Source of the DNA: Caulobacterales bacterium
GTDB taxonomy: Bacteria > Pseudomonadota > Alphaproteobacteria > Caulobacterales > Parvularculaceae
NCBI GenBank assembly: GCA_020638525.1
Contig: JACKIL010000012.1
Span: 5,001-69,000, forward strand
Direction of reading: 5' to 3'
Length of the DNA: 64,000 bases
The position numbers were made by a program, and so were the translations under genes. Shown piece by piece: positions 9,898-18,495 of the stretch. Position 1 is the first letter of the stretch. The number at the start of each line of letters is the position of its first letter. The notes beneath the pieces are model-generated. The model did no database searches. It saw only the letters and a program-made list of their open reading frames with translations, and was not told the DNA's origin.

Positions 9898-10920
9898 CTA
9901 CTTATACGCCACAGCCGCGCTCGATTGCCCCGCTAACGGAATGACTTCCGTGCGTTTGAAGCCGGCTTCCTTGCACCAGCGCGTGAAATCTGCGCCTGTG
10001 TAGTCGAAGGCGACGCCGAACTCGACGAGCATGTTGAGCGACATCATCATGCCGAAGGCGTTTTCGCGGCGCGCATCGTCGATGAGCGCTTCGATGACGA
10101 TGAAGGCGCCGCCTTCGGGCAGGGCGTCATAAGCCTTGCGGATGAGCATCATCTTTGTCGGGAGGTCCCAGTCATGCAGGATCATGCCCATGGTGATGAC
10201 GTCCGATTTCGGGAACGCATCCTCGAAGAAGTCGACATTGACGGCCTTGATGCGATCTGAGAGCCCGGCTGCATCGATCTTGCGCTGCGCGATCTTCGTG
10301 ACTTCCGGCAGGTCCGCCGTGCGGATGTCGAGGTTCGGATGCGCGCGTGCGACCATCATCGAGAGAACGCCTGCGGCGCCGCCAATGTCGGTGAGCGTCT
10401 TGTATTTCGAGAAGTCGAACTTGTCGGCGAGGGCGATGAAATTGCCGAGCGAGGCGCCGGTCATCGCGTCCATGAACTGCTCAAGCCGTTCGGGCTTTGC
10501 ATAGAGCTCGGCGAACATCGATTTGCCGCTGATCTTGATTTCGTTTTGCGGCTCGCCCGTCTTGAGCGCGATGTCGAGGTCGCCCCAGAAGCGATAAAGC
10601 CGGTCATGCGCCATTTCGAGGAAGCCGCCGATATAAGCGGGGCTCGTCTTTACAAGGAACGTCGCGGTCTCTTGCGTATTCCGGTAACGCCCTTCGGGGC
10701 CGTCACCGTCGCGATCTAGAAATTTCAGCGCGACGAGCGTGTCGAAAAAGTCGGGGTTCGCGCGGTCATGCAGGTCGAGCGCTTTCTGCAGCTCGCGGCC
10801 GGTCATCGATTTGTCGCCGAGCGCGGTGAAGAGGCCGAGCTTGACGGCGGTTTGCAGCACGCGGGAGGGCCAGCAGGCCATGCCGACTTCAAAGATGCGA
10901 GCGGGGTTGAGCGCGTTCAT
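9898..10920 (-). CDS. Class I SAM-dependent O-methyltransferase (family 2, COMT-like)
   Basis: A 340-residue methyltransferase with an N-terminal winged-helix dimerisation domain (residues 1-90, beginning IFEVGMACWPSRVLQTAVKLGLF) and a C-terminal Rossmann SAM-binding domain with motif I LTDIGGAAGVLS. The family methylates hydroxyl groups of small molecules such as quinones, carotenoids and polyketides. There is no biosynthetic cluster around it that would fix the substrate. It is convergent with the YdhR-like gene across the palindromic element and is the tail gene of its strand locally. Confidence 0.85.
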   Translation of the reverse strand: MNALNPARIFEVGMACWPSRVLQTAVKLGLFTALGDKSMTGRELQKALDLHDRANPDFFDTLVALKFLDRDGDGPEGRYRNTQETATFLVKTSPAYIGGFLEMAHDRLYRFWGDLDIALKTGEPQNEIKISGKSMFAELYAKPERLEQFMDAMTGASLGNFIALADKFDFSKYKTLTDIGGAAGVLSMMVARAHPNLDIRTADLPEVTKIAQRKIDAAGLSDRIKAVNVDFFEDAFPKSDVITMGMILHDWDLPTKMMLIRKAYDALPEGGAFIVIEALIDDARRENAFGMMMSLNMLVEFGVAFDYTGADFTRWCKEAGFKRTEVIPLAGQSSAAVAYK

Positions 10921-11022
10921 GCAGATTGCCTTTTTGCAATGTTCATTGCGTTCCGCCTTGAATACGCAAGGCGGGAACAGTCGGCACGCTACATACGCGA
11001 ATTGTTTTGGGCCGCAATTCGG

Positions 11023-12159
11023 CTAGGCGCAAGAGCCTGTCATCTCGTCGATCCACTGACGAATAAGCTCTACGCCTTCCTCATGCGACACGGCGCGGCC
11101 AAGTTCGGGCATCATGGCGCCGGGCGCGGTCGTTTCTATACGGAAGAGCGTAATGGATTCATCGGGTTCGCCGGGAACGATATCGAAGCGCCTGCCGCCC
11201 GAACCCGACCCGGCTGCGATCGGGGTCTTGCAGAAACCGAGTTTCGGCCCGAGCGCGACGGAGGGGCGAAGGTCGAGGCCGGACGTGTCGGCGGGCCCGA
11301 CATCGGAATGGCAATGCGAGCAATTGGCGTCGAGATAGGCGCGCGCCCGCGCATCGACGCTTGCGGTTTCATCGCCCCAGACAGCATTTTTCGGCGCGGC
11401 GGCGGCGTTTGTGAAATCGCCGGCGAGAATGCCGAGAAGGCGCCACTCATCGAGCTGGTTCATGCCGGCGGCGAAGGTCGAAGGCTTGTTGAGATTGCGC
11501 GCCTTTGGGCCGATGGGGTGGATAGCGCGCGTGGTGTTGTTCGTCGCATGGCAGCCTGCGCACTGATTGGCGTTCGGCACGAGATAGGGGAACGCTTCCG
11601 CGCGTCCGTCTGGCCGGTGGAGCGTCATCGGAACGACTTCGCCGGCGCGCTTCAGAACGGCGTCGGTCTGGTCTTCGTTCCAGACATAGGGGAGGGCGAT
11701 CCACCCGTCTTCACGGCGCGCGAGAACGCGCGTCTCGATGAGGCGCACGCCCTGAAGCGGCATTACGCCGTCATGCACGGTGCGCTCTTCGCCATAGGAG
11801 ACATTACCGTCCCATTCCGCGCTCGTCTGCGGGAAGAAGAACGTCTTTGTAATGATGGTTCCGACCGGAAAGTCGAAAGCATCCTCTGCATTATAGATCG
11901 CCGGTTCGCCCTTCGGCAGGTAAACCGTGCGCAGTTTCAGCGCGTAGTCGGAAAAGAGCGGCGTTGCGAGATCGTAAGGAACGACGCCCTTGTTGAGCTC
12001 GAGCACGCCGTCATGCGTGGAAAGAACGCGCCAGTCGCTCAGATGTTCAGGAAAGCCCTCCGCCTGAAAGACAGGGCCCGTTTCTTCCGAGCACGCGGCG
12101 AGCAGTAGTGCTGCGAGCGCAAGGCTGATTTTCGCCGTATGCCGGAAGAGAGTTTTCAT
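11023..12159 (-). CDS. SO2930-family diheme c-type cytochrome lipoprotein
   Basis: A 378-residue exported protein with a lipobox (LLAAC, Cys23) and two haem c sites, CAGCH at 200-204 and CSHCH at 280-284. The layout, including the long N-terminal part before the haem domain, fits the family named after Shewanella SO2930. It starts in a TAATG overlap with the stop of the beta-helix lipoprotein gene, so the two are translationally coupled and probably act together at the outer face of the envelope. The electron donor and acceptor are unknown. The start at 12159 is fixed by the signal peptide. Confidence 0.88.
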   Translation of the reverse strand: MKTLFRHTAKISLALAALLLAACSEETGPVFQAEGFPEHLSDWRVLSTHDGVLELNKGVVPYDLATPLFSDYALKLRTVYLPKGEPAIYNAEDAFDFPVGTIITKTFFFPQTSAEWDGNVSYGEERTVHDGVMPLQGVRLIETRVLARREDGWIALPYVWNEDQTDAVLKRAGEVVPMTLHRPDGRAEAFPYLVPNANQCAGCHATNNTTRAIHPIGPKARNLNKPSTFAAGMNQLDEWRLLGILAGDFTNAAAAPKNAVWGDETASVDARARAYLDANCSHCHSDVGPADTSGLDLRPSVALGPKLGFCKTPIAAGSGSGGRRFDIVPGEPDESITLFRIETTAPGAMMPELGRAVSHEEGVELIRQWIDEMTGSCA

Positions 12160-13400
12160 TATTCGCCGAGCCCGTTCGCCAGAACGACCGGCGCCAGCGG
12201 CGCGAGAGCGCAATCATGCTCCGCCGTCGCAAGGCGCGGCTTTGCATTGTCGTTGGGCCCGTCGACGTCGAGCACTTCGGCCTCGCCATTTTGCACGCAG
12301 ATGCGCAGCTCTTCGGGCACGGCGCCGTCGACGAGCTTTGCAGGGTCGACATAGCCGTCGACGATGACGTCAGGCAGCGCGCCGAGCGGGCCGAACATCG
12401 CGACTTTCAGCGCCTGGAAGTCGAGACCGTCCGGGTTCTTGCCGCCGTCCGACATGCGGTTGTCGTGCACATAGATCGCTTCCGGGTAAGGATCGAAATC
12501 GCCCGTCATGCCTTCCTGCGACAGGCCGGAAGAAAAGACGGAGGCGATGATGACGTTCGCCGTCTTGTTGCCGGTGATGTCGTTGTCGAAGATCTCGACA
12601 TAGTCATTCGAATTGATGACGACGCCGGAGCCCGCCGGAATGTTCGAAACGGCGGTGCCGGGCAGGCCGAAATTCTTCGTGTTGTTGTCGTAGACCTTGT
12701 TCTTGAAGACGCGCGTGCGCGCGCCCGGCTGTTTCAGGTTCGGCATGTTGAAGACGAGAATGCCGCCAGTGTTCTCGGTCGCGACATTGTCATAGACATC
12801 GGCGTCGAACGTGTTCTCGATCTCGATGCCGGCGACATTGCGCTCGGCTTTATTGTTGCGGACGACGACATTCTGCGACTGGCCGACATAAATGCCGGCG
12901 TCGGCGGCGCCGATCACATGCGATTCTTCGATGAGCACGTTCTTTGTCTGCACGGGGTAAAGTCCGTAGGCTCCGTTTTCGGTCTTCGGTCCGCCCGTCC
13001 ATTCGACGCGCACGCGGCGGAAGACGATGTTCTCGCCTTCGTTGACTTTAATGCCGTCACCTTTCGTGTCTTCGATGGCGAGGTCTTCGACAGTGAAATC
13101 ATTCGCGGTGACGAGAAGGCCTTCCGCGCCCGCGACCTGTCCCTTGAAGGAGAGTACGGTCTTGTCCATGCCGGCGCCCTTAATGGTCACGCCGTTGACG
13201 GTGAGGCTCAGCGAGCGATCGAAAGAGAAGCGCCCCTCGGGAATTTCGATGACGTCGCCGGGCTTTGCATCGAGCAGCGCGGTTTGCAACTGGTCCTGAT
13301 AAGAGGCGTCGGCGGGTTCCTCCGCCTTTTGCGTTTCCTTTGCGCAAGCGGCGAGCGCTAGCAGCGAGAGCGTTGCAGCGCTCATGCGGAATGACATCAT
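12159..13400 (-). CDS. Right-handed parallel beta-helix lipoprotein, partner of diheme cytochrome
   Basis: A 413-residue protein with a lipoprotein signal (LLALAAC) and a long run of pectate-lyase-like beta-helix turns (repeated N/D-rich coils such as NVVVRNNKAERN, DADVYDNVATEN, YVEIFDNDITGN). The start at 13400 is preceded by GGGAGGAAAC, a strong ribosome site. The stop overlaps the start of the cytochrome gene by one base. The same pair (beta-helix protein plus SO2930-type cytochrome) occurs in other proteobacteria to my knowledge, which supports a joint role. No catalytic residues typical of polysaccharide lyases can be claimed; it may be a binding or scaffold protein. Confidence 0.83.
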   Translation of the reverse strand: MMSFRMSAATLSLLALAACAKETQKAEEPADASYQDQLQTALLDAKPGDVIEIPEGRFSFDRSLSLTVNGVTIKGAGMDKTVLSFKGQVAGAEGLLVTANDFTVEDLAIEDTKGDGIKVNEGENIVFRRVRVEWTGGPKTENGAYGLYPVQTKNVLIEESHVIGAADAGIYVGQSQNVVVRNNKAERNVAGIEIENTFDADVYDNVATENTGGILVFNMPNLKQPGARTRVFKNKVYDNNTKNFGLPGTAVSNIPAGSGVVINSNDYVEIFDNDITGNKTANVIIASVFSSGLSQEGMTGDFDPYPEAIYVHDNRMSDGGKNPDGLDFQALKVAMFGPLGALPDVIVDGYVDPAKLVDGAVPEELRICVQNGEAEVLDVDGPNDNAKPRLATAEHDCALAPLAPVVLANGLGE

Positions 13401-13486
13401 TATTGTTTCCTCCCTCTCATCCCTTTTCCGAAGAATAGGCGATTGCGAGCGAGGGAAAAAGCGCGAGGCGCAGAAAGACTTTTTCG

Positions 13487-13514
13487 CCCTGCATGGCGAA
13501 GAAGCCATGCAGGG
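13487..13514. repeat. Perfect hairpin in a leader/terminator region
   Basis: An 11-bp perfect inverted repeat (CCCTGCATGGC / GCCATGCAGGG) with a six-base loop GAAGAA, flanked by TTTTT on the left and AAAA on the right so the stem can lengthen across a small bulge. It lies between the PH-domain gene and the beta-helix lipoprotein gene on the minus strand. It could be a terminator or part of an RNA leader. Confidence 0.55.
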
Positions 13515-13554
13515 AAAAGGTCCTCGCTTCGCTGCGGGCGCGCGGTCGCGCTCG

Positions 13555-13586
13555 CCAAGCCGCAATGAGTAGTCATTGCGGCTTGG
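13555..13586. terminator. 14-bp perfect stem-loop 10 bases after the PH-domain gene
   Basis: The sequence CCAAGCCGCAATGA, loop GTAG, TCATTGCGGCTTGG forms a perfect 14-bp stem just beyond the stop of the minus-strand PH-domain gene. There is no good T-run after it on the minus strand, so efficiency as an intrinsic terminator is uncertain; mRNA 3'-end protection is an alternative. Confidence 0.55.
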
Positions 13587-13596
13587 GGAGGGGCGA

Positions 13597-14169
13597 TCAA
13601 TCTTCCATCGCGGCGAAGGCGGCTTCGGCGGCCTCAAGGTCGGCGGGGCCGACGATGATGAAGGTGGCCGTGTCGTTCCGGCGCGCGCGCACTGTAACCG
13701 TCAGCGCCTGTGTGGCGGGATCGGTCCAGTTGATCCGCTCGACTTTCACGATTTCGCTCTTGGTCCATGACCGTGTCTGCGGCGTCGGACCGATGACAAG
13801 GCGGATGAGGCGCTTGTTGGTGATCGCCCAGACGACGCGCTCCGACGATTGAACGAGGCGCCATCCTATGGCGGCGATGGCGACGCCGCCTGCGAACAGC
13901 AAGAGCCCGCCTGCTGTCGCGGCGAGGGCGCCGATATCCGCCGTTCGGCCCCGCTCGATGAGGTCGACGAGCACGCCGAGCGCGGCGGCGGGCCCGCCAA
14001 TATTCACAAGCGCAAAGATCGCGCCCGCCCCGACGACCGCCCAGCCTTGCAGTTTTTCAATGACGCCGGAGGAGCGGCCGGACCAGTTCACCTGCTCGCC
14101 GCTCGTTTCCCTGTAGAGTTCCACCTCAAAGTCCGGCGGCAGATCGCCGAACATACGCAGGATCGCCAT
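13597..14169 (-). CDS. Membrane protein with bacterial PH-like domain
   Basis: A 190-residue protein with two hydrophobic segments at about residues 41-65 and 80-105, followed by a soluble C-terminal part (VVWAITNKRLIRL ... ATFIIVGPADLEAAEAAF) that looks like the bacterial PH/YdbT-type domain, where ITNKRLI is a typical signature. The function of such proteins is mostly unknown. It is flanked by stem-loops downstream and by the second palindromic element upstream, so it is probably transcribed alone. The start has AGGGGGCTCC nearby. Confidence 0.65.
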   Translation of the reverse strand: MAILRMFGDLPPDFEVELYRETSGEQVNWSGRSSGVIEKLQGWAVVGAGAIFALVNIGGPAAALGVLVDLIERGRTADIGALAATAGGLLLFAGGVAIAAIGWRLVQSSERVVWAITNKRLIRLVIGPTPQTRSWTKSEIVKVERINWTDPATQALTVTVRARRNDTATFIIVGPADLEAAEAAFAAMED

Positions 14170-14262
14170 AGCGGAGCCCCCTCCGATCTTGCGGAAGGCG
14201 CATCATTGCAGATTGCGGCGGTGCTGGCCAGCAACTGTATTTCTCCCAAACACTCTCCCGCT

Positions 14263-14348
14263 GTCATCGCCGGGCTTGTCCCGGCGATCCATGGGCGCTG
14301 AAATTTGCTGAGAGATTCATGGATGCCCGGGACAAGCCCGGGCATGAC
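14263..14348. repeat. Dispersed palindromic intergenic element, copy 2
   Basis: A compound palindrome with outer arms GTCATCGCCGGGCTTGTCCC and the near-complement ending GGCATGAC, plus inner arms GATCCATGG and CATGGATGCCC. It shares its ends and GC-rich arm structure with the element at 9794-9890 but its core differs, so the two belong to one repeat superfamily rather than being recent copies. It sits between the purQ end and the PH-domain gene. Confidence 0.7.
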
Positions 14349-14376
14349 TCTGAATTGAGACGAATGTTTTCCGCGA

Positions 14377-15039
14377 CTACGCCGCCGCTTCGACAAGTCC
14401 CTTGAAGAACGCCGCGCCGTCGACGCCGCCGAGAAGCGGCGAGATCACGCGCTCCGGGTGAGGCATCATGCCGAGAACATTGCCCGTCTCATTGAGGACG
14501 CCCGCAATGTCGCGCGCGGAGCCGTTCGGGTTGTCGACATAGCGGAACGCGACGCGGCCTTCGCCCTCGAGACGATCGAGGGTTTCTGCGTCAGCGAAAT
14601 AATTGCCGTCATGATGCGCGACGGGGAAGTCGACATACTGGCCTTGCGAAAAGCCGCTGGTGAACATCGATTGGCTGTTTTCGACGCGCAGCGCCACCGT
14701 GCGGCACACGAAGTCGAGGCCGGCGTTGCGAAGGAGCGCGCCCGGAAGAAGGCCAGTCTCGGTGAGAATCTGGAAGCCGTTGCAAATGCCGATGACGGGC
14801 GTTCCCGCTTTCGCCTTCTCGACGATGGCGCGCATGATCGGCGAGCGCGCCGCCATCGCGCCGGAGCGCAGATAGTCGCCATAGGAAAAGCCGCCCGGCA
14901 GGACGATGAAGTCCGTATCCGGAAGATCGCTCTCGCCATGCCAGACCATTTTCGGCGCCTTGCCGGTCGCCTGTTCCAGCGCGACGGCCGCATCGCGATC
15001 GCAGTTGGAAGCAGGAAAAACAATGACGGAGGGTTTCAT
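14377..15039 (-). CDS. purQ: Phosphoribosylformylglycinamidine synthase subunit PurQ
   Basis: The 220-residue glutaminase subunit of the three-part FGAM synthase of purine synthesis. It releases ammonia from glutamine for PurL. The class I glutamine amidotransferase nucleophile is in GICNGFQIL and the His/Glu pair is near the C-terminus in MMPHPERV. It starts 3 bases after the stop of an SDR gene, which itself follows purS, so all three are likely on one transcript. The usual partner purL is not downstream. Confidence 0.96.
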   Translation of the reverse strand: MKPSVIVFPASNCDRDAAVALEQATGKAPKMVWHGESDLPDTDFIVLPGGFSYGDYLRSGAMAARSPIMRAIVEKAKAGTPVIGICNGFQILTETGLLPGALLRNAGLDFVCRTVALRVENSQSMFTSGFSQGQYVDFPVAHHDGNYFADAETLDRLEGEGRVAFRYVDNPNGSARDIAGVLNETGNVLGMMPHPERVISPLLGGVDGAAFFKGLVEAAA

Positions 15040-15042
15040 AAC

Positions 15043-15996
15043 CTAATTCCTTGTCAGGATGGACCAGGTGACGCCGGTCAGCTTTTCGGACGCTTCCCAG
15101 AGCTTTCTGGCGGCTGTTCCATCAAGGGCTTGCGGTCCGATCTCCGAGCGGTCGACCGGGCCTTTCATATCGCGGAATCCGGTCGGGCCGTAATAGCCGC
15201 CCGCATCAGCTTCCGGTGAGGAGGCGCAGAGGACAGTCGGAATGGCGCCCTTCGCGGCGCTCTGGGAGAGGAGGGCGGTCAAAGGCTTCATCGCGAGCGC
15301 CATGATTTGCGAGGGGCCCGTAGACTGAAGGTTCGTGTTCGAATAGCCGGGATGGCACGCAAAACTGCGCGCCTTGCAGCCCGAAGCGGCGAGCCGGCGG
15401 TTGAGCTCAAGCGCATAGACGAGATTGGCGAGCTTGCTGTGCGCATAGGCGGCCGTCGGCGTGTAGCCATGCTCGTAATTGAGATCGTCGACCCTGATGC
15501 GCGGCGCATAACGGTGCATGAGGCTCGACACCGCGACGAACCTGCCGCCCGCCTTCTCGACGAGATCGCACAGGAGACCTGCGAAGGCGAAATGGCCGAG
15601 ATGGTTGACGCCGAACTGCATTTCGAAACCGTCGGCGGTGAGTTCCCGCTTCGGCACCATCATGATGCCGGCGTTGTTGATGAGGCCGTCAATCCCGGAG
15701 ACGCGCTCGCGCGCCTGCTTGGCGGCGAGGCGTACGGACGAAAGGTCTGCGAGGTCGAGCGCGATCGATTCGAAAGTCCCGCGCGGCGCGACCGCGGCGA
15801 GCTCGGCGAGGGCGACGCTCGCCTTTCCCTTGCTGCGGCACAAGATGATGACGCGCGCCCCGCACGCGCCGAGAATACGCGCGGCTTCGCGTCCGATGCC
15901 GCTATTGCCGCCGGTGATGAGGAAAGTCTTGCCCTTCAAGTCGGGCACGCGGTCCGGCGTCCATCCGCTCGGACCGAACTGGCGAGTGACCGTCAT
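15043..15996 (-). CDS. Short-chain dehydrogenase/reductase, inserted between purS and purQ
   Basis: A 317-residue SDR of the retinol-dehydrogenase/oxidoreductase-like type. The NAD(P) motif is TGGNSGIG, followed by NNAGIM and the catalytic YAHSKLAN region. The start at 15996 is preceded by AAGGA; an upstream in-frame start at 16092 would overlap purS and is rejected. It sits 35 bases after purS and 3 bases before purQ, thus inside a normally contiguous purine gene pair. Nothing in its sequence suggests a purine role; position may simply give it constant expression. Confidence 0.88.
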   Translation of the reverse strand: MTVTRQFGPSGWTPDRVPDLKGKTFLITGGNSGIGREAARILGACGARVIILCRSKGKASVALAELAAVAPRGTFESIALDLADLSSVRLAAKQARERVSGIDGLINNAGIMMVPKRELTADGFEMQFGVNHLGHFAFAGLLCDLVEKAGGRFVAVSSLMHRYAPRIRVDDLNYEHGYTPTAAYAHSKLANLVYALELNRRLAASGCKARSFACHPGYSNTNLQSTGPSQIMALAMKPLTALLSQSAAKGAIPTVLCASSPEADAGGYYGPTGFRDMKGPVDRSEIGPQALDGTAARKLWEASEKLTGVTWSILTRN

Positions 15997-16031
15997 GCGC
16001 GCATCCTTAACGCTCCGCGCCGCCGGCCTCC

Positions 16032-16274
16032 TCAGGCAAGGAGTTCGATGGCGTAGTTCTCCATCACCGGATTGGCGAGGAGTTTCTTGCACATCTCTTC
16101 GACTTTCGCGCGGGCGGCGGCTTCATCCGTCTCCGCCAGCGTGATTTCGATTTCCTTGCCCTGGCGGACATTCGAAAGCCCATCAAAACCAAGGCCTTTC
16201 AACGCGCCCTCGATCGCCTTGCCTTGCGGGTCAAGGACGCCGGGTTTCAGCGTGATATGGATCTTGGCTTTCAT
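16032..16274 (-). CDS. purS: Phosphoribosylformylglycinamidine synthase subunit PurS
   Basis: The 80-residue structural subunit of FGAM synthase that bridges PurQ and PurL. It has the family pattern VLDPQGKAIEGALKGLGF and a C-terminal NPVMENYAIEL. It is first in the minus-strand unit purS-SDR-purQ and is divergent from the NhaD-type antiporter gene with 146 bases between the starts. Confidence 0.95.
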   Translation of the reverse strand: MKAKIHITLKPGVLDPQGKAIEGALKGLGFDGLSNVRQGKEIEITLAETDEAAARAKVEEMCKKLLANPVMENYAIELLA

Positions 16275-16420
16275 TGGGGCCTCGTCAGGCTGGGGCTCTT
16301 CAGGCCCATGGCCTTACTCTCAGCCGCCCCGGAGAGCAACCGGGCGGGCGCGATTGCAGAAGCCAAAATTCGGATATAGCGTCCGCCTCCTTCAGTGGGG
16401 GGCTCAGAGGAGATCTCGAC

Positions 16421-17800
16421 ATGTGGAGTACGCGGCGGGCTACGCCCGCGGTGGCGGCGTTCGGGCTTGTCGCCCTGTCTGCATTTCCGGCGGCGGCGTC
16501 TATGACCGCCACATCCAGCGGCGCCGGACCGCAAATATTCGGAATTCCCTACGAATTCATTCTGTTCGCACTGACGCTCATCGGCGTCGGGCTCTTCCAT
16601 CACCGCACCTTCCTGGTCGCTGTGACGGGTCTGTCGGCGATCATCGCCTACAAATTCTTCGTAACCGGCTTCGCCGAAGGGGCGGGCCTTGAGGGGCTTC
16701 AGGCCCATATGTGGCACGAGCGGGTCACGCTCTCGAATCTCTTTCTCCTGCTGATCGGTTTCGCCGTTCTCTCGCGTCAGTTTGAAGATTCGAAAGCGCC
16801 GGACGCGATGCCGGCGCTCCTGCCTGACAACTGGATGGGCGGTCTTGCTCTCCTCGCCATGGTGCTCGTCCTGTCGAGCTTCCTCGACAATATCGCCGCG
16901 GCGCTGATCGGTGGCGTCGTTGCGCGCCACGTTTATCACGGCAAGGTGCACATCGCTTATCTCGCGGGCATCGTCGCCGCGTCGAATGCGGGCGGGGCAG
17001 GCTCTGTCGTCGGCGATACGACGACGACGATGATGTGGATCGACGGCGTATCGCCGCTCAACGTGGTGCACGCCTATGTTGGCTCTGCGGTCGCTTTCCT
17101 CGTCTTCTCGATCCCGATCTCGATCGTCCAGCAGTTCCATCAGCCGATCCAGAAACACCGCGAAGGCGAATTCAAGATCGACTGGACGCGCGTCAGCGTC
17201 GTCGGAATCATCCTTCTCACGGCGATTTCCGCGAATGTCTGCGCCAATCTTTTCGCGCCGGAATTGCTCGATCAGTATCCGGTCATCGGCATCGGCGTGT
17301 GGGCGGCGATCATAGTGACGGCGGTCGTTCGAAAGCCGCTTTTCAAGGTGATTCCGGGCCAGCTCAAGGGCGCTCTCTTCCTGCTGTCGCTTGTCACCTG
17401 CGCTTCGCTGATGCCGGTCGAACGGCTTCCGGAAGCGAGCTGGCAGGTCGCCCTCGGCCTTGGCTTCGTCTCATCCGTCTTCGACAATATTCCGCTCACG
17501 GCGCTCGCGCTCAATCAGGGCGGCTATGACTGGGGCATGCTTGCGTATTGCGTCGGTTATGGCGGATCGATGATCTGGTTCGGCTCGTCGGCGGGCGTGG
17601 CCCTTTCGAACCAGTATCCGGAAGCGAGATCGGCGGTGAAATGGCTCCTCCACGGATGGTGGGTCGTGCTCGGCTATGTCGCCGGCTTCTTCGCGTTGCT
17701 TTATGTCATGGGCTGGCATCCGCACGCTCCGCACAAGGCCGATCCGACGACGGTCCCTCATGCGTCGCCGATGGGCGATCCGGCGACTGCCTCTCCGTAA
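16421..17800 (+). CDS. NhaD-type Na+/H+ antiporter / citrate transporter-like membrane protein
   Basis: A 459-residue inner-membrane protein with a cleavable-looking signal segment and about eleven membrane spans. It belongs to the ion transporter superfamily that includes NhaD and ArsB. Conserved-looking pore segments are LSSFLDNIAAALIGG, SNAGGAGSVVGDTTTTMMW and SSVFDNIPLTALAL. The likely role is sodium or lithium export in exchange for protons, fitting a marine habitat; another anion-transport role is possible. The start at 16421 follows AGAGGAGATC, a strong ribosome site. A GC-rich stem-loop ends the gene. Confidence 0.82.
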   Translation: MWSTRRATPAVAAFGLVALSAFPAAASMTATSSGAGPQIFGIPYEFILFALTLIGVGLFHHRTFLVAVTGLSAIIAYKFFVTGFAEGAGLEGLQAHMWHERVTLSNLFLLLIGFAVLSRQFEDSKAPDAMPALLPDNWMGGLALLAMVLVLSSFLDNIAAALIGGVVARHVYHGKVHIAYLAGIVAASNAGGAGSVVGDTTTTMMWIDGVSPLNVVHAYVGSAVAFLVFSIPISIVQQFHQPIQKHREGEFKIDWTRVSVVGIILLTAISANVCANLFAPELLDQYPVIGIGVWAAIIVTAVVRKPLFKVIPGQLKGALFLLSLVTCASLMPVERLPEASWQVALGLGFVSSVFDNIPLTALALNQGGYDWGMLAYCVGYGGSMIWFGSSAGVALSNQYPEARSAVKWLLHGWWVVLGYVAGFFALLYVMGWHPHAPHKADPTTVPHASPMGDPATASP

Positions 17801-17858
17801 TTATCCCGCGTCGAAAGGCGCGTTGACGAATTTCACGATCAGCTATTAGCTGCGTGTT

Positions 17859-17886
17859 CGGGCTCTGCTTCGGCGGAGCCCGATTT
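17859..17886 (+). terminator. Intrinsic terminator with TTCG loop after the antiporter gene
   Basis: CGGGCTCTGC and GCGGAGCCCG form a 10-bp stem (one G-T pair) around a TTCG tetraloop, followed by ATTTATGT. The unusually stable loop and position 58 bases after the stop support termination of the antiporter transcript. Confidence 0.75.
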
Positions 17887-17953
17887 ATGTCAGCCAAAAT
17901 TGTGTCCGGTTGCTGATAGTCGGCGCCAGCCAAGAGGGAGATAGCGGTCGCGC

Positions 17954-18490
17954 ATGAGTATAGAAACCATTGTACGGCCGGGCGCGCCGCGTGATCTCAA
18001 AGTGCTGCTCGCCATGTGCGACGCCCTGAATGCGCATTCAGGCGTGCCGACGGGCCGCCTTGATCCAAAAGAATTCCGCTCCGCGCTCTTCGGTAAGAAC
18101 GCTTTCGTTTTCGCCGATATCGCCGAAGCGATGGATGCGGAGGATGACGGCGCCGAATTCGCGCCTGCGGGCTATGCGCTCAGCCATGATGCGTTCACGA
18201 CCGATTACGGCGAGCGCGGCCTCTATATCGTCGATCTTTATGTGGAGCCGGCGTGGCGGCGCGCCGGAGTGGGCAGAAAGCTCATGAGCGTGCTTGCGGC
18301 GCGCGCCAAGGCGCGCGGGGCGACGCATCTGTGGTGGGGCTCGATGCCGGCGAATTTCGCTGCGCGCCGGTTCTACGCTTCGCTCGGCGCGACGGACGAG
18401 CGCATCCACAGTCACGGGCTTTTCGGCAAGCCGTTCGAAAAGCTTGCGGGGGCGGCGAGTCCGTCAAAGCGTCGGCGCTCCAAAGGCTGA
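17954..18490 (+). CDS. GNAT family N-acetyltransferase
   Basis: A 178-residue acetyl-CoA-dependent acyltransferase. The acetyl-CoA pyrophosphate loop is seen in the segment EPAWRRAGVGRKLM, followed by the beta-strand and helix containing NFAARRFYASLGA. The C-terminus carries a basic tail (KRRRSKG). The acceptor substrate is unknown. It converges with an AraC-type regulator gene, the stops being only five bases apart. Confidence 0.88.
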   Translation: MSIETIVRPGAPRDLKVLLAMCDALNAHSGVPTGRLDPKEFRSALFGKNAFVFADIAEAMDAEDDGAEFAPAGYALSHDAFTTDYGERGLYIVDLYVEPAWRRAGVGRKLMSVLAARAKARGATHLWWGSMPANFAARRFYASLGATDERIHSHGLFGKPFEKLAGAASPSKRRRSKG

Positions 18491-18495
18491 GACGC

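Noticed and set aside
10768..12108. A 446-residue plus-strand open frame opposite the cytochrome gene
   Set aside because: The minus-strand frame has two haem sites and a lipobox; the plus frame has neither domain nor start signal.
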